Shown here in pieces: positions 54,571 to 61,953 of a stretch of DNA of 64,000 nt. The notes beneath the pieces were generated by a model, which did not search any database, was not told the origin of the DNA, and worked only from the letters and a program-made list of their open reading frames with translations. Location of the stretch: the NCBI RefSeq assembly GCF_900188025.1, contig NZ_FZNO01000016.1, forward strand, positions 1-64,000, written 5' to 3'. The position numbers and the translations under genes are program-made. Positions within the stretch are counted from its first letter, which is position 1, and every line of letters begins with the position of its first letter. This stretch comes from Blastococcus mobilis (GTDB lineage: Bacteria > Actinomycetota > Actinomycetes > Mycobacteriales > Geodermatophilaceae).

Positions 54571-55486
54571 AACGGATCCTCGGGTCGAGGACGGCGTAGA
54601 GGACGTCGACGACCAGGTTGAAGAAGATGAAGAAGAAGACCATCAGCGTCACGATCCCGACCACCACCGCACCCTCCTGGGCGCGGACGGAGTCGAAGAC
54701 GGCGCGCCCGATCCCGGGCAGGTTGAAGACGGTCTCGGTGACGATCGCTCCGCCCATGAGCGTACCGATGTCGGCACCGATGAACGTCACGACCGGGATC
54801 AGACTGTTGCGCAGCGTGTGCCGGACGATCACGGTCTTGTTCGGCAGGCCCTTGGCCCGCGCCGTCCGCACGTAGTCCGCTCGCATGTTCTCCGCGATGC
54901 TCGTGCGAGTCAGCCGCGCGACGTACGCCAGGGATCCCGAGGCGAGCACCAGGCCGGGCAGCAGATAGCTGTACCAGCCCTGCGTCGTCCCGGCGATCGG
55001 GAACAGGCCCAGCTGCAGTCCGAAGACGAACTGCGAGACGAAGGCCAGGACCAGGATCGGGATGGAGACGATCACCGTGGTGCTGACGAGGACCAGGTTG
55101 TCGAAGAATCCGTTCTTGCGGATACCGGCGAGAACGCCGGCCACGACGCCGATGAGGACCTCGAACGCGATGGCGACGACGGCCAGCCGGACCGTCACCG
55201 GCAGGCGCAGCAGGATCGTGTCGAGGACCGGTCGGCCGCGGAAGTCGGTGCCGAGGTCGCCCTGGACGAGGTCGCCCACGTACTTCACGTACTGCAGCCA
55301 CAGCGGGTCGGTGAGGTTGAACTCGTCCCGCAGCTGGGCCATGACGGCCTGCGAGAGCGGCCGGTCGCCGGCCAGCGCGCGGATGGGGTCGCCGGGCAGG
55401 GCGTACACCATCGCGAAGATCAGGAAGGAGGCCCCGATCAGGACGGGGATCGTGAGTAGAAGGCGGCGCGCGATGTAGCGGCCCAT
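54563..55486 (-). CDS. dppB: dipeptide/oligopeptide ABC transporter permease (DppB/OppB)
   Basis: A 307-residue permease beginning MGRYIARRLLLTIPVLIGAS, with the B-type first helix and FAMVYALPGDP loop, six helices, and the EAA loop YVRTARAKGLPNKTVIVRHTLRN. GAGGAG precedes the ATG at 55486. It is separated from dppA by 150 bp that contain a large hairpin. Confidence 0.93.
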   Translation of the reverse strand: MGRYIARRLLLTIPVLIGASFLIFAMVYALPGDPIRALAGDRPLSQAVMAQLRDEFNLTDPLWLQYVKYVGDLVQGDLGTDFRGRPVLDTILLRLPVTVRLAVVAIAFEVLIGVVAGVLAGIRKNGFFDNLVLVSTTVIVSIPILVLAFVSQFVFGLQLGLFPIAGTTQGWYSYLLPGLVLASGSLAYVARLTRTSIAENMRADYVRTARAKGLPNKTVIVRHTLRNSLIPVVTFIGADIGTLMGGAIVTETVFNLPGIGRAVFDSVRAQEGAVVVGIVTLMVFFFIFFNLVVDVLYAVLDPRIRYD

Positions 55487-55571
55487 ATCGCTCCTCGGTC
55501 GTGACGCGCCCGCGCCCGTGTGGCGGGGAAAGGCGCGTCGTCCATCATGCGGGACGACCCCGAGCGGCCAA

Positions 55572-55614
55572 CCGCCGGGGACACCTGCCCGGTCGGGGCA
55601 GGCACCCCCGGCGG
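55572..55614 (-). terminator. hairpin between dppA and dppB (partial terminator/mRNA stabiliser)
   Basis: CCGCCGGGG (55572-55580) pairs with CCCCGGCGG (55606-55614), and inside it CCTGCCC (55584-55590) pairs with GGGCAGG (55596-55602). Hairpins at this place commonly keep binding-protein mRNA above transporter mRNA. Confidence 0.6.
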
Positions 55615-55636
55615 CTGCCGTACGGTGCGCGCGACG

Positions 55637-57289
55637 TCAGCTGTTGACGGTGACGTCCGCGGTGCGGATGTGGCCGAAGACGTCGATGACCACGTTGCTC
55701 ACGTTCTCGGAGTGAACGGCCTGCTCGAGCTCGAAGAACATCGGGATCACCGGCATGTCCTCCAGAAGGAGGTCCTCCGCCTGGTTGTAGAACTCGATGG
55801 CCTCCTCGTTGCTACCCGCCGAGTTGCCCTGCTCGATGAGCTCGTCGAACTCGGGGTTGGAGTAGAACGTCGTGTTCGAGCCCGCCGGGGCCAAGGCGTC
55901 GGTGGAGTACAGCGGCTCGAGGTAGTTCTGCGGGCTGGGGTAGTCCATGCTCCAGCCGAGGCGGAACGGGCCGGTCATGCCCTTCTCGTCCTGCAGCGGC
56001 AGGTACTCGGCGAAGTCCAGCTCGCCCCGCAGGACGTACTCGACGCCGATGTTCTCCCGCAGCTGGTTGCCGACCGCCTGGATGTAGGCGTCGTGACCGG
56101 CACCGGCGTTGAACCACAGCTCGATCGGCTGGCTCTTGTCGAAGCCGGCCTCCTCGAGCAGCTCGTTGGCGCGGTCCACGTCGAGGGTGCAGTACTCGCA
56201 GGCGCCCTCGCGGTAGCCCTCGACCACCGGAGCGACGACCGAGTCGGCCGGCGTCCGCCCGCCGCTGAAGATCGCCTCGGCGATCGCCTCACGGTCGATG
56301 GCCATGGACAGGGCCTGCCGCACCCGCGGGTCGGCGTAGCGCTCCTGGTAGAGCGGGATGCCCAGGTACTGGAACCCGGACGACGGCGCCTCCAGGAAGC
56401 GGTCGCCGAACTCGTCGCCCACGGACGTCAGCGCGTCCGGGGGCACGTCGGGAAGCACGTCGAGGTTGCCGCCCTGCACGTCCGTGTAGGCCGTGGCCTG
56501 GTCGGCGTAGACCCGGAACTCCACCGAGTCGGCCTGGGCGGCCTGCTCGCCGGCGTAGTCCTCGTAGCGGGTCAGGGTGAACCCGGTGCCGGGGACGAAC
56601 TCCTCCTCGGCCTGGAACGGGCCGTTGCCGATCGGCTTGGTGCCGGCGGCCTCCGGGTCCTCGAAGAAGGCCTCCGGCTGCGGGAAGAAGGCCGTGTAGC
56701 CCACCGTCACCGGGAACTGGGCGAACGGGCTCGACAGCGTGACCTCGAAGGTCTTGTCGTCGACCACCTTGAGGCCGCTCATCTCCGTGGCGGCCGGCTC
56801 ACCGGTCACGTTGCCGGCGTCGTCGGTGGGCGCCTGGAGGTCGTCGTAGCCCTGGATGTTCGAGAAGAAGTAGGAACCACCCTGCGCGTTCGTGCTCAGG
56901 GCCGTGTAGTTCCACGCGTCGACGAACGACTCGGACGTCACCGGGGTGCCGTCGTGGAAGGTCCAGCCGTCGTTCAGCGTGATCGTCCACGTGGTGTTGT
57001 CGTCGGACTCGATCGACTCGGCGACGCCGGTGTACTCGACCGCACCGTCCGCCGCGTACTGGACGAGACCGGTCCACAGGGACTCGAGGACCTGCGCACC
57101 CTCGCTCTCCGTGGTGTTCCCGGGAACCAGCGGGTTCTCGGGCTCACCGATGTAGATGCTGAAGGTGCCGCCACTCTCGGCAGCACCTCCCTCCTCGGTG
57201 CCCTCGTCGCTGCCGCCACAGGCGGTCATCAGCAGCGCGGCGGCGATGGCCGTCGCGACGAGCGAACTACTGCGCTTGCTCAACTTCAC
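55637..57289 (-). CDS. dppA: dipeptide/oligopeptide ABC transporter substrate-binding lipoprotein
   Basis: A 550-residue SBP_bac_5 lipoprotein. GTG 57289 follows GAGGGAGG; the signal peptide ends in the lipobox LMTAC (Cys24). The mature protein has WTITLNDGWTFHDGTPVTSESF, the family hallmark, and later DPRVRQALSMAIDREAI. Unlike most of the window its codon use includes many GAG/AAC-rich acidic stretches, as expected of an extracytoplasmic binding protein. It delivers peptides to DppBCDF; ligand length is unknown. Confidence 0.93.
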   Translation of the reverse strand: MKLSKRSSSLVATAIAAALLMTACGGSDEGTEEGGAAESGGTFSIYIGEPENPLVPGNTTESEGAQVLESLWTGLVQYAADGAVEYTGVAESIESDDNTTWTITLNDGWTFHDGTPVTSESFVDAWNYTALSTNAQGGSYFFSNIQGYDDLQAPTDDAGNVTGEPAATEMSGLKVVDDKTFEVTLSSPFAQFPVTVGYTAFFPQPEAFFEDPEAAGTKPIGNGPFQAEEEFVPGTGFTLTRYEDYAGEQAAQADSVEFRVYADQATAYTDVQGGNLDVLPDVPPDALTSVGDEFGDRFLEAPSSGFQYLGIPLYQERYADPRVRQALSMAIDREAIAEAIFSGGRTPADSVVAPVVEGYREGACEYCTLDVDRANELLEEAGFDKSQPIELWFNAGAGHDAYIQAVGNQLRENIGVEYVLRGELDFAEYLPLQDEKGMTGPFRLGWSMDYPSPQNYLEPLYSTDALAPAGSNTTFYSNPEFDELIEQGNSAGSNEEAIEFYNQAEDLLLEDMPVIPMFFELEQAVHSENVSNVVIDVFGHIRTADVTVNS

Positions 57290-57601
57290 GTTGCAAGGCC
57301 TCCCTCGTCCCGCATGTGCGGGGGGAACGGACAGGTCGATCCGCGCCCAGCAGTGGGCTGTCGGATGACTGATTGGTCACGAGCGGAACGCACCCGAGAG
57401 GCCGGTGACGGCCTCCCCGGTACGACGGGTGGACCCTAGGCCCGCCCCGAAGAGAGTGTCCACGTACGTCATCGAGTTGTGACCTCGGCTTAGGGGTTGC
57501 ACCCCAACTGTAACTTCGCTCACACCGCGAAGCCGCGGTCGGCCGGTCCTGCGTTCTCTCGACGTCCCGGGCCGGACGGTTCGCGACTGGGCGGGCCCGC
57601 C
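57290..57601. other. long intergenic region upstream of dppA and csbD
   Basis: These 312 bp contain no gene. Visible features are GAGGCC/GGCCTC (57398-57415, a 6-bp hairpin in the probable dppA leader) and, on the minus strand, GTTACAGTTGGGG near 57505 with a TACAGT box that could be a dppA promoter, giving a leader of about 200 nt. The GGGG-TTGCA-CCCC palindrome lies beside it and may bind a regulator. Confidence 0.4.
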
Positions 57602-57627
57602 GGTTCAGCCGTCGTCACCGCGGGTAC
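57602..57627 (+). promoter_or_regulatory. SigF/SigB-type promoter of csbD
   Basis: GGTTC (57602-57606), 15 bp, then GGGTAC (57622-57627) matches the general-stress consensus GGTTT-N15-17-GGGTA used by actinobacterial SigF/SigB factors. CsbD proteins are classic members of that regulon. Confidence 0.5.
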
Positions 57628-57668
57628 GTGTTCGTCCGGCACGGACATCCACCAGAGGAGTGCTCCAG

Positions 57669-57839
57669 ATGAGTGGCATCGACAAGATGAAGAACAAGGC
57701 CGAGGAACTCTCGGGCCACGGCAAGGAATCCGTCGGCGAGGCCACCGGCGACCGCGACCTGCAGGCCGAGGGCGAGAAGGACCAGGCCAAGGGCAACCTC
57801 AAGCAGGCCGGCGAGAAGGTCAAGGACGCCTTCAAGTAA
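57669..57839 (+). CDS. CsbD family general stress protein
   Basis: A 56-residue hydrophilic protein (MSGIDKMKNKAEELSGHGKE...) with the CsbD pattern of Lys/Glu/Gly-rich amphipathic repeats (GEATGDRDLQAEGEKDQAKG). AGAGGAG precedes the ATG at 57669. CsbD proteins accumulate in stationary phase and stress; their molecular role is unclear. It is a single gene under a probable general-stress promoter. Confidence 0.92.
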   Translation: MSGIDKMKNKAEELSGHGKESVGEATGDRDLQAEGEKDQAKGNLKQAGEKVKDAFK

Positions 57840-57903
57840 CTCTCCTCCCCGCACGACCACGACGGGCGCCGCTCCCTCCGGGACGGCGTCCGTCGCCGTT
57901 TCG

Positions 57904-57961
57904 GGGACTTTCTGTACCGGAAGTCCCCGAGCGGCCTGGGACTTCCGGTACAGGAAGTCCC
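57904..57961. repeat. double palindrome between convergent csbD and NUDIX genes
   Basis: Two 24-bp arms (57904-57927 and 57938-57961) are inverted copies differing at one base, with a 10-bp spacer. Each arm is itself a palindrome: GGGACTTCC and GGAAGTCCC around GGTACA in the right arm. The unit abuts the NUDIX stop codon and can form one 24-bp hairpin or two small ones, so it is at least a bidirectional terminator. Confidence 0.75.
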
Positions 57962-58723
57962 TCAGGGGCGGGTGAGGAGGGTCCGGACGGCGGGGAGCAG
58001 GGGCCGGTCCGCGGGGATCCAGTCGAGGGCCTCCAACTCGTCGGCCCGGACCCACCGCAGCGCGGCGTGCTCGTGCGCGACGGGGGTCCCGCCCCCCAGC
58101 CGGGCCGACCAGACCCGCAGCGTCGAGCTGCCCGGGGCGCCCCCGCCGACCACGCCGTCGAGCAGCACCTCCCCCACGAAGGTCTGCGGCACCACCTCGA
58201 CACCGAGTTCCTCGGCGATCTCGCGCACCAGGGCCGCGAGGTCGGACTCCCCCCGCTCCACCTTGCCGCCCGGGAACTCCCAGAGCCCGTCGTACGGCCC
58301 GCCCGACCGCTGGGCCACGAGCACGCGTCCCTCGTCGACGATCGCGGCGCCCACCACCTGCAGGACGTCCAGTGCCCGGCGCTCGGCGGCGGCCGCGTAG
58401 GCGTCCAGGTGCGACCGCATCGCCCGCAGGATGCGGCGGCGGAGCACGACGCGGTCCAGGAGTCGACCGAGCACCCCGGGGACGCCGGTCTCCCAGTCGA
58501 CCTGCTCGTCGACCAGCGTGCCGGTGCCGGTGGCGGTGAAGCGTCGGGAGTGGGTCAGCCAGCGCCAGCTCGAACCAGGGCCGACGGCGTGGACGTCGCG
58601 GTACGGGCGGACCGAGACCACCTCCTCGAGGGGGCTCCCCCACGGCCGGCCGAGCGTCCGCGCCACGTCGAAGGCGACGGTGAGGGGTGCCTCCACCAAG
58701 GTGGTGAAACGCAGCTGGGACAC
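57962..58723 (-). CDS. SRPBCC-NUDIX fusion protein
   Basis: A 253-residue two-domain protein starting at GTG 58723 behind GGGAGGGTGG. Residues 1-115 look like a START/SRPBCC domain (LRFTTLVEAPLTVAFDVART, then WRWLTHSRRFTATGTGTLV). Residues 120-253 are a MutT-like NUDIX hydrolase with an intact box, GGKVERGESDLAALVREIAEELGV matching Gx5Ex7REUxEExGU. FWEFPGGK-type context (LWEFPGGK) suggests action on nucleoside triphosphates such as 8-oxo-dGTP. The SRPBCC half may be a ligand module. It is divergent from the Rrf2 gene. Confidence 0.8.
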   Translation of the reverse strand: MSQLRFTTLVEAPLTVAFDVARTLGRPWGSPLEEVVSVRPYRDVHAVGPGSSWRWLTHSRRFTATGTGTLVDEQVDWETGVPGVLGRLLDRVVLRRRILRAMRSHLDAYAAAAERRALDVLQVVGAAIVDEGRVLVAQRSGGPYDGLWEFPGGKVERGESDLAALVREIAEELGVEVVPQTFVGEVLLDGVVGGGAPGSSTLRVWSARLGGGTPVAHEHAALRWVRADELEALDWIPADRPLLPAVRTLLTRP

Positions 58724-58802
58724 GGTCCCACCCTCCCAGAGCAGGCAGGATGGGCCCCGCACGACCCGGCAGACGGAGCCCTGCAGGACAGAAGGAGCGC
58801 AG

Positions 58803-59276
58803 TTGCGCATCACCGCCCGCGTGGACTACGCCGTCCGCGCCGCCCTCGAACTGGCCGCCGTGGCCCCCGAGGCGCTGACCGCCGAGCGCATCGCGACGAC
58901 CCAGGGCATCCCGTCCCGCTTCCTGCAGACGATCCTCGGCGACCTCCAGCACGCCCGCCTGGTGACCAGCCAGCGTGGGCGCGAGGGCGGCTACCGGTTG
59001 GCCCTGCCGCCGTCGGAGATCTCCATCGCGCGGGTCATGCGGGTCGAGCAGGGCTTCCTCGCCGAGGTGCACGGGAAGCGCCCGGAGGACGTCGCGTACC
59101 CGGGTGCCGCCTCGACGCTGGCCAGCGTGTGGGTGGCCGCCCGGGAGGGCTACCGGCGGGTGCTCGAGGAGGTCACGCTGGCCGACGTCGTCGCCGGGAA
59201 GCTCCCCGCCCACGCCGCCGAGCTCGTCGCGCTCGAGGACGCCTGGCGCTCGTTCGGCGACGCCCCCGGCGCCTGA
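58803..59276 (+). CDS. Rrf2 family transcriptional regulator, cysteine-free
   Basis: A 157-residue Rrf2 protein. TTG 58803 has GAAGGAG at 6 nt. It opens with the canonical MRITARVDYAVRAALELA, the winged helix being FLQTILGDLQHARLVTSQRGREGGYRLA (about 40-68). There is no cysteine anywhere, so it cannot hold an FeS cluster as IscR, NsrR or RsrR do. It stands directly before cysC and the sulfite reductase genes, like the Rrf2 protein CymR that controls cysteine metabolism in Firmicutes. A role as sulfur-assimilation regulator is inferred from context. Confidence 0.88.
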   Translation: MRITARVDYAVRAALELAAVAPEALTAERIATTQGIPSRFLQTILGDLQHARLVTSQRGREGGYRLALPPSEISIARVMRVEQGFLAEVHGKRPEDVAYPGAASTLASVWVAAREGYRRVLEEVTLADVVAGKLPAHAAELVALEDAWRSFGDAPGA

Positions 59277-59283
59277 CCGGCAC

Positions 59284-59317
59284 CCCTCCGGAACCGGGTA
59301 CGGCGTCCCTCCGGAAC
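59284..59317. repeat. 11-bp direct repeats upstream of cysC, candidate Rrf2 operator
   Basis: CCCTCCGGAAC occurs at 59284-59294 and 59307-59317, 23 bp apart (about two helical turns), ending 9 bp before the cysC ATG and overlapping its likely -10 (AACACT). Confidence 0.4.
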
Positions 59318-59326
59318 ACTGGCGGC

Positions 59327-59878
59327 ATGCCCGATCCGCACGCGCCCGGCGTCACCGTCTTCCTGACCGGCCTCTCGGGCGCGGGAAAGTCCACGGTCGC
59401 CGACGCCCTCGTGGCCCGGTTGGAGGCGGAGGGCCGGACGGTGACGGTCCTGGACGGCGACGTCGTCCGCACCCATCTGTCCAGCGAGCTGTCGTTCTCC
59501 CGCGAGCACCGGGACCTCAACATCCGCCGGATCGGCTGGGTCGCCGGCGAGGTGGTCAGGCACGGGGGCACCGTGGTCGTCGCGGCCATCGCCCCCTACG
59601 ACGCTGCCCGCGAGGAGGCACGCGCGCTCGTGGAGAAGCACGGCCGGTTCGTCCTCGTGCACCTCTCGACGCCGCTGGAGGTCTGCGAGCAACGCGACGT
59701 CAAGGGCCTGTACGCCAAGGCGCGGGCCGGCGAGCTCCCCCGCTTCACCGGCGTCAGCGACCCGTACGAGCCGCCGGCCCGGGCGGAGCTGACCGTCGAC
59801 ACGTCGGTGACCCCGCTGGAGGAGTCCGTCGTCCGGATCCGGGCCGCCATGGACGGCGCCGCCCCCCTCGTCGGCTGA
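59327..59878 (+). CDS. cysC: adenylylsulfate kinase
   Basis: A 183-residue APS kinase that phosphorylates APS to PAPS. P-loop GLSGAGKST (15-23), then DGDVVRTHLSSELSFSREHRDLNIRRIGWVA (APS-binding) and KGLYAKARAGELPRFTGVSDPYE (lid). The window has an APS-type reductase, so PAPS is not needed for sulfite formation here and CysC may serve sulfotransferases or control the APS pool. No cysD or cysN gene is in the window. ATG 59327. Confidence 0.93.
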   Translation: MPDPHAPGVTVFLTGLSGAGKSTVADALVARLEAEGRTVTVLDGDVVRTHLSSELSFSREHRDLNIRRIGWVAGEVVRHGGTVVVAAIAPYDAAREEARALVEKHGRFVLVHLSTPLEVCEQRDVKGLYAKARAGELPRFTGVSDPYEPPARAELTVDTSVTPLEESVVRIRAAMDGAAPLVG

Positions 59879-59919
59879 GTCACGCACCAGATCGATCGGG
59901 ATATGGGAGGATCGGGCGC

Positions 59920-60006
59920 ATGACGGACCGCGGCAGCCTCCTCGTCGCGCGTCTGCACATCGACCTGGCGCTCGTCTCCAGCGCCGCCTGTCGCGCTCCG
60001 CGCTGA
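59920..60006 (+). CDS. cysteine leader peptide upstream of the sulfite reductase gene
   Basis: A 28-residue frame: ATG 59920 with GGAGG 10 nt upstream, reading MTDRGSLLVARLHIDLALVS followed by SAACRAPR. Short peptides with a LVxRxHIDL core and a Cys codon shortly before the stop recur upstream of sulfur and cysteine genes in actinobacteria and are annotated putative leader peptide. Cys-codon translation probably gauges Cys-tRNA and sets expression of sir, as shown for cysteine uORFs in mycobacteria. The stop is 100 bp before the sir start. Confidence 0.75.
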   Translation: MTDRGSLLVARLHIDLALVSSAACRAPR

Positions 60007-60018
60007 CCCCGGTCCCCG

Positions 60019-60034
60019 CGCAGGCCTCCCTGCG
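60019..60034 (+). promoter_or_regulatory. hairpin between leader peptide and sir
   Basis: CGCAGG and CCTGCG (6-bp stem, 4-nt loop) start 12 nt after the leader stop. Together with the GC-rich segment at 60060-60085 it may form the alternative structures of an attenuator. Confidence 0.35.
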
Positions 60035-60106
60035 TCCCCGATCTGCAGCGCCCTCGTCCCCGGCCGGCGCCGCGGCGGGACGGAGAGCGCAGGAAGAAGT
60101 ACCACT

Positions 60107-61780
60107 GTGACCACCCCCACCCGTACCAGCAACCGTCCCCAGCGTGGGGAAGGCCAGTGGGCGCTCGGTTACCGGGAGCCGCTCAACCCGAACGAGCGGA
60201 TGAAGAAGGACTCCGACGGCCTCGAGGTGCGTCAGCGGATCCTCGACATCTACTCGAAGTCCGGGTTCGATAGCATCGACCCCGGTGACCTCCGCGGCCG
60301 GATGCGCTGGATGGGCCTCTACACCCAGCGCGCCCAGGGCATCCCGGGCGGGAAGACCGCCGTGCTGGAGCCTGAGGAGCTCGAGGACTCCTACTTCATG
60401 CTGCGGGTCCGCATCGACGGCGGCCAGCTGTCGGCCGACCAGCTGCGGGCGATCGGCGGGATCAGCACCGACTTCGGCCGGGACGTCGCCGACGTGACCG
60501 ACCGCCAGAACGTCCAGCTGCACTGGATCCGCATCGAGGACGTCCCCGCGATCTGGGACCGCCTGGGTGCCGTCGGCCTCGGCACGATGGAGGCCTGCGG
60601 CGACACCCCGCGGGTCATGCTCAACTGCCCGCTGGCCGGGATCCTCGAGGACGAGGTCATCGACGCCACGGACGTGATCGCCGAGACGGTCGAGAAGTAC
60701 GTCGGCAGCCCCGAGTTCAGCAACCTGCCCCGCAAGTGGAAGACCTCCATGTCCGGGTGCGTGGACCACTGCACCGGTCACGAGATCAACGACGTCTCCT
60801 TCGTCGGCGTCGTCAACGAGGACGGCGAGGCGGGCTACGACCTCTGGGTCGGCGGCGGCCTGTCGACCAACCCCAAGCTCGCCCAGCGGATCGGCGTCTT
60901 CGTCCGGCCGGACCAGGTGACCGACGTGTGGGCGGCGTGCACCAGCGTCTTCCGTGACTACGGCTACCGCCGGCAGCGCAACCGCGCGCGGATCAAGTTC
61001 CTCATGGCCGACTGGGGCCCGGACAGGTTCCGCCAGGTGCTGCAGGACGAGTACCTGCACGAGGCGCTCCCCGACGGCCCGGCGCCGGCGCCGGCCAAGC
61101 ACGACCAGCGCGACCACGTCGGGGTCATGAAGCAGAAGGACGGCGCCAACGCCGTCGGCTTCGCCCTCCGGACCGGCCGCATCAGCGGCAGCCTGCTGGC
61201 GACCGTCGCCGACCTCGCCGAGCGCTACGGCGGGGGACGCGTCCGGACGACGGCGCAGCAGAAGCTGGTCATCCTCGACGTGCCGGACGAGAACGTGGAG
61301 GAGCTGGTCGCGGCCCTGGCCCGGCACGACCTGCAGGTGCGTCCGAGCGCCTTCCGTCGCGGCACGATGGCCTGCACCGGCCTGGAGTTCTGCAAGCTGG
61401 CGATCGTCGAGACCAAGCAGCACGCGCAGGACCTCTACGCCGAGCTGGAGAAGCGGCTGCCCGAGTTCGACGAGCCGATCTCGATCAACGTCAACGGCTG
61501 CCCGAACAGCTGCGCCCGCTTCCAGACCGCCGACATCGGCTTCAAGGGCTCGATGGTCCGAGACGAGTCCGGCGAGATGGTGGAGGGCTTCCAGGTGCAC
61601 CTGGGCGGACACCTGGGGATCGACGCCGCGTTCGGCCGCAAGTTCCGCGGTCACAAGGTGACCAAGGCCGAGACCGCCGACTACTGCGAGCGGGTGCTGC
61701 GCGGCTACCTGGAGCACCGGGCACCCGGCGAGCGCTTCGCCGCGTATGTCGCGCGGGCCGAGGAAGCCTGGCTCGTCTGA
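60107..61780 (+). CDS. sir: ferredoxin-type sulfite reductase (nitrite/sulfite reductase family)
   Basis: A 557-residue siroheme and 4Fe-4S enzyme that reduces sulfite to sulfide (NirA/SirA of M. tuberculosis type). Ferrodoxin-like half-domains flank siroheme segments; the cluster ligands are Cys423-x5-Cys429 (ACTGLEFCKLA) and Cys465-x3-Cys469 (NGCPNSCARF). RTTAQQKLVILDV is the siroheme-binding repeat. The GTG at 60107 lies 6-8 nt after an AGGAAGAAG tract. Nitrite cannot be excluded as substrate, but the cysH and cysC neighbours make sulfite the likely one. Confidence 0.93.
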   Translation: MTTPTRTSNRPQRGEGQWALGYREPLNPNERMKKDSDGLEVRQRILDIYSKSGFDSIDPGDLRGRMRWMGLYTQRAQGIPGGKTAVLEPEELEDSYFMLRVRIDGGQLSADQLRAIGGISTDFGRDVADVTDRQNVQLHWIRIEDVPAIWDRLGAVGLGTMEACGDTPRVMLNCPLAGILEDEVIDATDVIAETVEKYVGSPEFSNLPRKWKTSMSGCVDHCTGHEINDVSFVGVVNEDGEAGYDLWVGGGLSTNPKLAQRIGVFVRPDQVTDVWAACTSVFRDYGYRRQRNRARIKFLMADWGPDRFRQVLQDEYLHEALPDGPAPAPAKHDQRDHVGVMKQKDGANAVGFALRTGRISGSLLATVADLAERYGGGRVRTTAQQKLVILDVPDENVEELVAALARHDLQVRPSAFRRGTMACTGLEFCKLAIVETKQHAQDLYAELEKRLPEFDEPISINVNGCPNSCARFQTADIGFKGSMVRDESGEMVEGFQVHLGGHLGIDAAFGRKFRGHKVTKAETADYCERVLRGYLEHRAPGERFAAYVARAEEAWLV

Positions 61781-61782
61781 CC

Positions 61783-61953
61783 ATGACCGACGACCAGCCC
61801 ACGGGAAGGACCCGGCAACTGCCGGTGTTCCACTGCCCGTACTGCGGGGACGAGGAGCTGACCCCCTATGGGGACTCCTCCGATGGGTGGCGTTGCGGCG
61901 CCTGCCTGCGGGCCTTCTCCGTCCGCCTGATCGCAACAGGGGTGCACGAGTGA
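61783..61953 (+). CDS. small zinc-ribbon protein between sir and cysH
   Basis: A 56-residue protein starting at ATG 61783, 2 bp after the sir stop. It has two CxxC knuckles, HCPYCGDEEL and RCGACLRAF, 19 residues apart, forming a zinc ribbon; the tail is FSVRLIATGVHE. Its stop overlaps the cysH start (GTGA). Similar small ribbons sit at this spot in other actinobacterial sulfur operons. It could chaperone zinc/FeS metal or act as a rubredoxin-like electron carrier between the reductases; neither is proven. Confidence 0.8.
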   Translation: MTDDQPTGRTRQLPVFHCPYCGDEELTPYGDSSDGWRCGACLRAFSVRLIATGVHE

